From contig JAGXHC010000022.1 in the NCBI GenBank assembly GCA_024636405.1, positions 1 through 5,344 of the forward strand: 5,344 nt of DNA, read 5' to 3'. Numbering within the stretch: the first letter of the stretch is position 1; the number at the start of each line of letters is the position of its first letter. Positions 1-5,344 of this stretch are shown here, one piece after another. The DNA comes from Sulfitobacter sp. (lineage in GTDB: Bacteria > Pseudomonadota > Alphaproteobacteria > Rhodobacterales > Rhodobacteraceae). The position numbers were made by a program, and so were the translations under genes. The notes under the pieces are model-generated. The model was not told where the DNA came from. It was given only the letters and a program-made list of their open reading frames with translations, and did no database searches.

Positions 1-133
1 ACTGCACGGACAGCGCATCATTGATCGCGGGCAGTGCGGTATCGAAACACACATCGACCACTGCGCCGCGCACCGACACCACATATCCGTCGTTCAGATC
101 CTGCCCATTGGGGGCAGAGGTTTCGCTGGGCAT
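1..133 (-). CDS. atpD: F-type ATPase beta subunit, N-terminal fragment (probably the alternate/N-ATPase form)
   Basis: This is the first 44 codons of a gene that runs off the left edge. Residues 17-27 (YVVSVRGAVVD), then VCFD and LPAINDAL, match the N-terminal beta-barrel of F1 beta subunits, where a GAVVDV core followed by LPxIxxAL is characteristic. The beta subunit carries the catalytic nucleotide sites of the membrane-bound ATP synthase/ATPase, but the P-loop lies outside the window. The start at 133 is the only ATG in its frame: an in-frame TAG lies 27 bases upstream, and a GGAG sits 9 bases before the ATG. In ordinary atp operons beta follows the gamma gene closely. Here the upstream neighbour is an unrelated lysozyme-like gene 242 bases away. 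Beta as the leading gene, and VRG rather than the usual VIG/VTG, fit the alternate F1F0 ATPase (N-ATPase), whose operons start with atpD. The family call is strong; the N-ATPase subtype is inference. The first 15 residues (MPSETSAPNG and following) form a short polar extension. Confidence 0.85.
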   Translation of the reverse strand, partial: MPSETSAPNGQDLNDGYVVSVRGAVVDVCFDTALPAINDALSVQ

Positions 134-142
134 GCTGTCAGG

Positions 143-146
143 CTCC
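143..146 (-). promoter_or_regulatory. Ribosome binding site of atpD
   Basis: GGAG on the minus strand, 9 bases before the ATG at 133-131. It supports this start in the absence of any other in-frame ATG downstream of the TAG. Confidence 0.6.
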
Positions 147-191
147 GCATCGGGTTCACCCTAAACGTGCCAGCAAGCCGCGATATGGTCG

Positions 192-205
192 TTGATCTGG
201 ATCAG
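192..205 (-). promoter_or_regulatory. Putative FNR/FnrL-type binding site upstream of atpD
   Basis: The plus strand reads TTGAT-CTGG-ATCAG (minus strand CTGAT-CCAG-ATCAA). This matches the FNR-family consensus TTGAT-N4-ATCAA at 9 of 10 fixed positions. The site lies in the gap before atpD, with 58 bases between it and the ATG. FNR-type activators commonly bind about 41.5 bases before the transcript start. That would put the start near position 157 and leave a short leader containing the GGAG. The -10 at that spacing is weak (CACGTTTAG around 169-161), so the promoter itself is not established. CRP/FNR relatives such as Dnr proteins recognise similar boxes and cannot be excluded. The match is seen in the sequence; its role is inferred. 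Confidence 0.5.
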
Positions 206-220
206 CAATCTAGCCAGATC
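194..220. repeat. Inverted repeat GATCTGG-N13-CCAGATC
   Basis: Two perfect 7-base arms (194-200 and 214-220) are separated by 13 bases (201-213). The left arm overlaps the FNR-type box, so the two could compete or act together. There is no T-run next to it, which argues against a terminator. It could be a second operator, a short hairpin or chance. Confidence 0.35.
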
Positions 221-375
221 GCGCGAAAGCGGTGCCTAGACCCATCTTTCGTTCGGGAAGGGGGGCATACATGCTGTGTACGCTTCAGCCGATTGCATGG
301 TCCGCGCCCTAGAGTGCAATCCACGCAGGAATTAGGAAATTCAAGGAATCGCCAATCCAAAAGCTGATTTTCAAT

Positions 376-1080
376 TTACTGTTTGAAAATGCTCGACATA
401 TGATGATCAAATTCGTTCCAGCTGATGGTGGCATAGTTTCCTGCATAGCCGTGATAAAACGACCTGCCGGTCGAGGTGGGAAAACCCGCCCAAATCTTTG
501 CCAAATTGTCCATGAACTGGTGGCGGCTGACTTTTCCATCAACAAAAAGGCTGTAGCCTGCGTCCTCAAGCAACAGACCGGCTAGGCGATCCTGCACGTC
601 GGCGGTAAAAACCGTGTTGGCGCTAAACCCGATTTCACGCACGAGGGTATCAAGCGTGGCGGGAATAAACTGATAGCGGCCAATCGCATGGGGCTGACCG
701 GGTGTTGCTCTGATCCATTGCTTTATTTGACCGATCGTCATCTGAGTCGGGCGTTTGTTCGGTCCGATCCGTGCGCCATGTTGCACCGCGTCATAACCAT
801 TGCGCCCTGCTTCGGCCCAACCGATCAGGTGCTTCAGATTGGTTGCCGGGGCGGATTTGCCGTCAATAAACGCATCGCGGGGGCGCTGGTACGATGCTTC
901 GGTGATCGTTCCTGCGCTTAAACGTACGGCGTCCTGCGGCATATAGGGGCGAACGTCATAGTTGAATACATTTTTTGTCGATATCGTAAATTCAGACAAG
1001 GAATTAAATTCAGCCTGCGCCCCCTGCGGGGCGAAAAGTGGTAAAATTGAAAGCGCGGCAGCGGCTGCAATTTTATGCAT
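376..1080 (-). CDS. Secreted lysozyme-like protein (lambda R endolysin-like / GH104-type fold)
   Basis: A complete 234-residue protein, MHKIAAAAAL to IFKQ. Residues 1-23 are a signal peptide: a short basic start, a hydrophobic stretch rich in Ala and Leu, and a likely cut after AQA (A23). The mature protein should therefore act in the periplasm or outside. Residues 82-232 resemble the lysozyme-like domain of the lambda R transglycosylase. LIGWAEAG (85-92) supplies Glu90 where lambda R has its catalytic Glu in an SEGT motif, NGYDAV follows, GRYQF is at 134-138, and NLAKIWAGFP (192-201) parallels NIWASLP. The likely substrate is the peptidoglycan glycan strand, cleaved by hydrolysis or transglycosylation, but activity is not proven. 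About 60 residues between signal peptide and domain are unassigned. No holin, spanin or phage gene is nearby, which favours a housekeeping or envelope-remodelling role over phage lysis. The ATG at 1080 is supported by GGAG 7 bases upstream. The segment 961-1015 is clearly AT-richer than the surroundings. A TATAGC at 1118-1113 could be a -10, but I see no matching -35. Confidence 0.87.
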   Translation of the reverse strand: MHKIAAAAALSILPLFAPQGAQAEFNSLSEFTISTKNVFNYDVRPYMPQDAVRLSAGTITEASYQRPRDAFIDGKSAPATNLKHLIGWAEAGRNGYDAVQHGARIGPNKRPTQMTIGQIKQWIRATPGQPHAIGRYQFIPATLDTLVREIGFSANTVFTADVQDRLAGLLLEDAGYSLFVDGKVSRHQFMDNLAKIWAGFPTSTGRSFYHGYAGNYATISWNEFDHHMSSIFKQ

Positions 1081-1085
1081 TGGAA

Positions 1086-1092
1086 TTCTCCA
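1086..1092 (-). promoter_or_regulatory. Ribosome binding site of the lysozyme-like gene
   Basis: The minus strand reads TGGAGAA, with GGAG at 1091-1088, 7 bases before the ATG. Good spacing and a good match to the 16S tail fix the start at 1080, which also gives a well-formed signal peptide. Confidence 0.75.
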
Positions 1093-1236
1093 TCAACTTA
1101 GTCTGTGTTGAAGCTATATTGGCCTATTTCGCCGGTATGTTCATTTGCACAACCGGTCAGTTGCCAGAGAATAAGGATAGGTGGATCATCCTTTTGCGAA
1201 CATGATGCCCGCGTGGACGCATGGGCGAAAGTAAGC

Positions 1237-1270
1237 GGGCCGCGCCGCACATGCGCATGCGGCGCGGCCC
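1237..1270 (-). terminator. GC-rich hairpin terminator after the large surface-protein gene
   Basis: A perfect 13-bp stem, GGGCCGCGCCGCA (1237-1249) with its complement at 1258-1270, closes an 8-base loop. It lies 21 bases beyond the TAG stop of the large gene. On the minus strand the stem is followed by GCTTACTTTC, a poor T-tract; on the plus strand by TTCCTT. It should separate the large gene from the lysozyme-like gene, whose start is 156 bases further on. The weak T-run leaves open a role mainly in mRNA 3'-end protection. Confidence 0.6.
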
Positions 1271-1291
1271 TTCCTTGATGACCAGCGCCCC

Positions 1292-4200
1292 CTAGTCGCC
1301 AAGGAATCCGTCAAGCTGGTCCCAAAGAGAGTTGTCCAGCAAAAGATCAAAGCGCAGATGCAGCCCTTTTTGATAAAGCGCATCCTGCTGCGGCAGTTGG
1401 CTGCCCGTCAGGTTGTATCCCAGCGCCAGCAACATGCCCTTGGCCGGGACGAACCCGAATTCGGCCCCAAGACCCCAGGTCGCGCTGTTGGTATCATCCC
1501 ACAGATACGCCCCGTTTACGCCAATCTGGAACCGATCACCGCCAAATTCATAGTTTGCGCCGGCTTGAACCAGTTGCGTCAACGAGGTGGCAAAGGTGTT
1601 GGTAAGCTCGATTGACTGGTGCTGCCCGGCATATTTACCATTCACCCGCAGGTCGGCATCAACCTCATAGCTTGCATCAACCGACCACAGGTGGCTTTTG
1701 GTCGTATTGTGTAGCTTTTCAAGGCGATGCTCGTACCACGCCAGAACCTCTAGCCGGGGGGCGGTCAGGGGGCGGTAGGCGGCACCGACGCGGGTCCGCA
1801 CACGCTGGCGATTTTGGCCGTTGCGGTTGTCGACGGCGATGCGGGTCCGGCCAAGCACAGTCAGATCAGGTGTGATCTGCCCAGCCAGCCCCAAGTTGCC
1901 GTAATAGGTGGTGCCGGATTTTTCAAAGGTGGTGTCGAAATCGGCGTCACCCACCCAATCGGTCTCGTCAGAGCCCCATTTGGCCCCGATCGCAAGGCTG
2001 GTCATCTTCGCCTCTTCTGCGTCCAGCAGGCGGGAATGTTCGATGCCCATGTTCAGCGTCGTCAAAGAATTCAGCTTGAACTGCGCCGACAGCCCTTGGT
2101 TCAGGGTCGTATCCGTTTCATTGGCACCGCGGCTGAATTCGGTCCGGCCGGACAGCCATTTGTTCATCTGAAAGGTAAAGCCAAGCGTGGACCGGGGCAT
2201 GACGATATCGTCGCCAAACTGAAGCTCGACCTCGTTGAAGACGCGCCAGCCTGGTGCGGCCTCTCGGTACAGGCCAAGGGTCAGTTCGGTCGGTTGATCG
2301 CCGTCAATGTTCAGGGGTTGGCGCAATTCAGCTTCGATCACGGTGTTATCGCGGCCAAGGGGGGTCCAATGCGCCCCAAGGATGATGGCGGTGCCTGCCT
2401 CGTTCGTCGCGCCGTTTTGGTCGTGGCGATATTCCAAACCGACGTCGCCCCGCAGCCGTTTGTTGATCTGGCGCGAATAGATCGCTTCCAGCGTCAGGCG
2501 GTCGAGGTCATTGATCCGATCACGAACAAAGTCGGCTCCGATGACAAGGTCGCTGTTTTTGTCGATGTCATACCCATAACTTAGGCGAACCTGTGTTGTG
2601 CCGGGACGGGCCAGACCGCCGCTGGCGTTAAAGTTTTTGCCAGTGTGGATGGCCTCAAAGCTGAGGCGATGAAACTCCGTCTGCAGATCGTACGACAGGC
2701 GCGCCGCGTTATCGACTTGGCCGCGTGCGTTCTCTGATCGGGCCAGCTCGGCCTCAAATACGCCGCCATTTTCGCCTTCATGGCGGATGTAGCCAGACTG
2801 GATGCGTTCATCAGCCGGATTGCCCGCAGGGGCATCCGCATGCACAGCGCGCGCGCCAACGGTGACTTGGTCGCTGACGGCATAGTTCACTTCGCCGCCA
2901 TACAGCCAATAGCGCTCGGCCCCGGCTTCCGATGTCTCATAGGTGATGCGGATTGATACGGGGTTCCCGTCCAGGTCGAACTGACGGACAGGCGCGTTAA
3001 AGGTCAGCGTGTCACGAAAGAAATCAAGGACATAATCGGTGCCGCGGCGCATGGCGGTTGTGGTCAGGATATCGCCGCCGCGCTCATTGCGGACCAGAAT
3101 TTCGACCCGTTCAGAGCCTTGGACATAATCGCCCAAGTCGATGTCATAGGGGCCAGACACACCGCGTCCGCGGATTTCTTGCACGCGCTGCTGTTGCGCT
3201 GTGCGGGCACCAAAGACGGTGACGGATACCTTGTCGTTTTCCCAATGCGCCTTGGCACCGGTGGTCACGCGGCGCATGCCGTCAAGGCGCAGCGCGCTGG
3301 ATTCAGGCTCGATCGCGATATCGCCGTAAAGGATATAAGAGCGGCCCTTTTCAACTTTGACGAACAGGTTGCTGGACGATTGCGCATCTTGCCCGCGTTC
3401 GGAATTGTCGCCGTACACGGGGTAGTATTCGTCGCCGCGAATGTCGCGGAACAGGCGGTCTTCGGTGTCGCGGTCAGAGCTGTAGCGCAGGGTCAGCAGG
3501 GCGTCGCCGCGAATTGCGCCTTTCAGATAGACTTCGCCGCGCAGGCCGGTCGCCGTATCCTCAAAGCTGCTGAACCGGTCTTTGGGCAGCAGTGCAACGT
3601 CGTTCCCCCCCAAGGACACGGCACCCTCAATCACGCCGATCAGGATGCGTTCGTCAAGGTTGGGCGTAAAGGCGATGGTCGCTTCGGCTGTGCCAAAGTT
3701 CCCCGTCACAGTGATACGGTCGGTGCCAGAAACTTGCGGCGGGATCAGGCCAAAGGTGGCTTCGCCGTTATCAAGGTAGGCCTGCACGCCGGGGGTGCCG
3801 GGGCGAATGTCGGTCACGTCCCACAAGGCCATGCGCGCATCCAGTGTCACCGTGCCAGAGGCCGGAACTGGCATGCCGCGTGCGTCCAGCACCCGCACAA
3901 CAACCGGGACGATCGACACCGGAGAGGCAGAGGCCGTTTCTGGCATGATGATTTCGAACTTTGCGGGTGCGCCGGGTGCGATCAGAGTGATCTCGGTGCG
4001 GACGCGTTCGATCCCAAAGCCGTCTTTGCCGATCAGGGCCAAGGTGTTTTTGCCGGGGTCCAGTTTGACCGCGATAAACTCTGCGGCTTGGACGTTATTT
4101 GCCTCCCAGCTGGTGCGCTGGCCGACACGGTCGGCCCCCAGCGCACGGCCATTCAGCGCCAGCGCAAGGGTCAGGTCGGCCTTGCCCTTGACGCGGATGT

Positions 4201-5344
4201 TCTGGGTGCTGCGATCAACGGTTTGTCCGTCCTGAAGGTCGATAAAGCCCGGCTCTGAATTCAGCGTGCGGATCATCGCGTCCAAAGGCTCGCGGCGTGC
4301 GATGGCTTCGGCTTTGGTGGCCACATCTTCGCGTGCTTCTTGCTCTGCATCCAGCATGCCAGTGGTCAACTGCGTCGTGGTCGCAATGCCCTGCTCCCCG
4401 CGAGAGGAGCGCACGGGCGCGCCTTGGCTGGTGATGGGCAGATCGGACGCGGTCAGCGTGTTGATCCCTGCCGCTTCGTCAAAATGCGTGCGGCGCTTTG
4501 CGACCTCAACCATCGCCTCTGGCGTACAGTCCGCAACGGCGAAGTGTTCGGCGCGCAGCTCGCCCTTGCGCAGCGGGATCAGGCGAGAGCCGCCGCGCAT
4601 CAGGTCATTTGTGCGCGTGACGGTCACAGCGGTGCCGATGGGCAAGGTTTCAGCCTGCACCAAAAAGGCGTGGGTGACGGGGCGCAGGCCGAACAGGGAA
4701 TACTTGCCGTCGATATCGGTCACGACGGACAGGCCTTCTTGGGTGACGATCCTGACGCCGGGAATGCCCGGTTCGGTGATGTCGCCGCGGATGCCGTCGC
4801 CGTCGCAATCCATAAACACAGATCCAATGACCGTGCCTTCGCGGGCAAAGACGCCGCCCGAATTGTTCAGGCGCACCATCGCGCGGGCCACCGGGGACTG
4901 GCGCAGCGTGCCAGTGCCAGCTTGGCGGCCCGACAGGACGGCCGTGTTTTCATTGCGGCCCTCAACAGCGGCTGCGGTAAAGCGCATGACGTAGGTCAGC
5001 TCGTGATTGGACAGCGGCTCTAGCGTGCCAAGGTCGAACAGCAGATCGCCGCCTTGTGCATCGACTGGATCGGGCAGGGCGGTACCGTTCAGCAGAACCG
5101 ATCCGGGCACAAGCGTCACGCCGCGCGCAGGGCGGTCCAGCAGCTCTGCGCCGATCAGGGCCTGGTGCATGTTGTTGGTGAAACCCAGCGAATAGGTCAC
5201 AAATTCGCCCTGTATGACGGTGTCCGTGTTGGCGTTTTTGTCCAAGGACAGGGGCGCGCCGTAAAACGGAGCAACGGGGATATCGGACACATGAACCATG
5301 CCGCCCGCGTGGGTAAACAGGTTACCAAACCCGGCGCTTGTGAC
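1292..5344 (-). CDS. Large multidomain surface / outer-membrane protein (DUF11-like, SdrD-B-like, Ig-like, C-terminal beta-barrel), 3' part
   Basis: The reading frame is open to the right edge (1350 codons visible). The Met at 5299 is probably internal, because the 15 codons before it are open and code for plausible sequence (VTSAGFGNLF and on) and no strong RBS precedes it. Numbering here is from that Met. Residues 17-145 look like a DUF11-type beta-sandwich (LDKNANTDTVIQGEFVTYSL, later ALPDPVD and LGTLEPL). Residues 155-255 resemble an SdrD-B / carboxypeptidase-regulatory-like domain, with the acidic loop DCDGDGIRGD (164-173) of calcium-binding type and DIDGKYSLFGL. Residues 260-345 are a linker, helical toward its end. 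Residues 350-442 and 444-546 look like two Ig-like domains, the second of invasin/Big_1 type. From about 549 to 1335, alternating amphipathic strands with short polar turns suggest an outer-membrane beta-barrel. It opens with a motif-rich part, YYPVYGD (625-631) and YILYGD (656-660 and on). The only cysteines are C165 and C258. The expected location is the outer membrane with domains facing the periplasm or the surface. Function is unknown: adhesion, secretion or an envelope scaffold are all possible. The signal peptide is outside the window. Confidence 0.88.
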   Translation of the reverse strand, partial: VTSAGFGNLFTHAGGMVHVSDIPVAPFYGAPLSLDKNANTDTVIQGEFVTYSLGFTNNMHQALIGAELLDRPARGVTLVPGSVLLNGTALPDPVDAQGGDLLFDLGTLEPLSNHELTYVMRFTAAAVEGRNENTAVLSGRQAGTGTLRQSPVARAMVRLNNSGGVFAREGTVIGSVFMDCDGDGIRGDITEPGIPGVRIVTQEGLSVVTDIDGKYSLFGLRPVTHAFLVQAETLPIGTAVTVTRTNDLMRGGSRLIPLRKGELRAEHFAVADCTPEAMVEVAKRRTHFDEAAGINTLTASDLPITSQGAPVRSSRGEQGIATTTQLTTGMLDAEQEAREDVATKAEAIARREPLDAMIRTLNSEPGFIDLQDGQTVDRSTQNIRVKGKADLTLALALNGRALGADRVGQRTSWEANNVQAAEFIAVKLDPGKNTLALIGKDGFGIERVRTEITLIAPGAPAKFEIIMPETASASPVSIVPVVVRVLDARGMPVPASGTVTLDARMALWDVTDIRPGTPGVQAYLDNGEATFGLIPPQVSGTDRITVTGNFGTAEATIAFTPNLDERILIGVIEGAVSLGGNDVALLPKDRFSSFEDTATGLRGEVYLKGAIRGDALLTLRYSSDRDTEDRLFRDIRGDEYYPVYGDNSERGQDAQSSSNLFVKVEKGRSYILYGDIAIEPESSALRLDGMRRVTTGAKAHWENDKVSVTVFGARTAQQQRVQEIRGRGVSGPYDIDLGDYVQGSERVEILVRNERGGDILTTTAMRRGTDYVLDFFRDTLTFNAPVRQFDLDGNPVSIRITYETSEAGAERYWLYGGEVNYAVSDQVTVGARAVHADAPAGNPADERIQSGYIRHEGENGGVFEAELARSENARGQVDNAARLSYDLQTEFHRLSFEAIHTGKNFNASGGLARPGTTQVRLSYGYDIDKNSDLVIGADFVRDRINDLDRLTLEAIYSRQINKRLRGDVGLEYRHDQNGATNEAGTAIILGAHWTPLGRDNTVIEAELRQPLNIDGDQPTELTLGLYREAAPGWRVFNEVELQFGDDIVMPRSTLGFTFQMNKWLSGRTEFSRGANETDTTLNQGLSAQFKLNSLTTLNMGIEHSRLLDAEEAKMTSLAIGAKWGSDETDWVGDADFDTTFEKSGTTYYGNLGLAGQITPDLTVLGRTRIAVDNRNGQNRQRVRTRVGAAYRPLTAPRLEVLAWYEHRLEKLHNTTKSHLWSVDASYEVDADLRVNGKYAGQHQSIELTNTFATSLTQLVQAGANYEFGGDRFQIGVNGAYLWDDTNSATWGLGAEFGFVPAKGMLLALGYNLTGSQLPQQDALYQKGLHLRFDLLLDNSLWDQLDGFLGD

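Noticed and set aside
167..367. Plus-strand open frame of 66 codons in the gap before atpD
   Set aside because: No ribosome binding site or recognisable sequence, and it covers the apparent regulatory region with the FNR-type box.
1113..1152. Possible sigma-70 promoter for the lysozyme-like gene
   Set aside because: TATAGC is a fair -10, but nothing resembling TTGACA lies 16-18 bases upstream. TTGTGC at 1152-1147 is 28 bases from it.
1173..1193. AAGGAT-N9-ATCCTT hairpin between the two genes
   Set aside because: Only a 6-bp AT-rich stem with a 9-base loop and two extra Ts on the plus strand, where no gene ends. Too weak to call.
1186..1383. Minus-strand open frame of 65 codons across the end of the large gene
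   Set aside because: It overlaps the large gene in another frame and reads through the terminator hairpin.
1814..2584. Plus-strand open frame of 256 codons
   Set aside because: Same in-register antisense relation to the large gene, here across convincing barrel strands. There is no domain or motif in its own translation.
3119..4258. Plus-strand open frame of 379 codons opposite the large gene
   Set aside because: Its codons are exactly in register with the minus-strand gene, so it stays open only because the sense strand rarely uses TTA, CTA or TCA. The protein has no recognisable domain, and the sense protein has clear domains across the same interval.
4266..5023. Two overlapping plus-strand open frames (4266-4994 and 4340-5023)
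   Set aside because: Both lie opposite the DUF11-like and SdrD-B-like domains. The translations are compositionally biased (Arg/Ser-rich in one, Ala/Gly/Gln-rich in the other) and resemble no family. The 4340 frame is in register with the sense codons.
5297..5299. ATG at 5299 as the true start of the large gene
   Set aside because: The frame is open to the window edge, there is no clear ribosome binding site, no signal peptide follows, and a DUF11-like domain begins almost at once. It is more likely an internal methionine.

Overview
The window carries three protein-coding genes, all on the minus strand, two of them cut by the window edges. GC-rich coding sequence, short GGAG-type ribosome binding sites, an FNR-type box and the look of the proteins suggest an alphaproteobacterium, probably a Rhodobacteraceae (Roseobacter-group) relative. 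That assignment is inference: there is no rRNA or other phylogenetic marker here.

Layout, reading from the right edge in the direction of transcription. (1) Positions 5344 to 1292 hold the 3' part (1350 codons visible, start outside the window) of a very large secreted surface or outer-membrane protein. It has a DUF11-like domain, an SdrD-B-like domain with an acidic loop of calcium-binding type, two Ig-like domains and a C-terminal region of about 790 residues that looks like an outer-membrane beta-barrel. A perfect 13-bp GC-rich hairpin just past its stop codon is a likely terminator. (2) Positions 1080 to 376 hold a complete 234-residue protein with a signal peptide and a lysozyme-like domain related to the lambda R endolysin fold. 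(3) Positions 133 to 1 hold the first 44 codons of an F-type ATPase beta subunit (atpD). No gamma-subunit gene lies upstream and the N-terminus reads VVSVRGAVVDV, so it is best explained as the first gene of an 'alternate' F1F0 ATPase (N-ATPase) operon continuing beyond the left edge.

The 242-base gap before atpD contains a near-perfect FNR-type site (TTGAT-CTGG-ATCAG) overlapping one arm of a wider 7-bp inverted repeat. This suggests oxygen- or redox-responsive control of the ATPase operon. The three genes look like separate transcription units (gaps of 211 and 242 bases) that share the cell envelope as their place of action but no evident pathway.

I see no mobile element, CRISPR array, tRNA or rRNA. 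The long plus-strand open frames opposite the large gene are judged to be shadows. I found no convincing new multi-gene system. The points most worth following are the FNR-type box before the ATPase operon and the domain architecture of the large surface protein.
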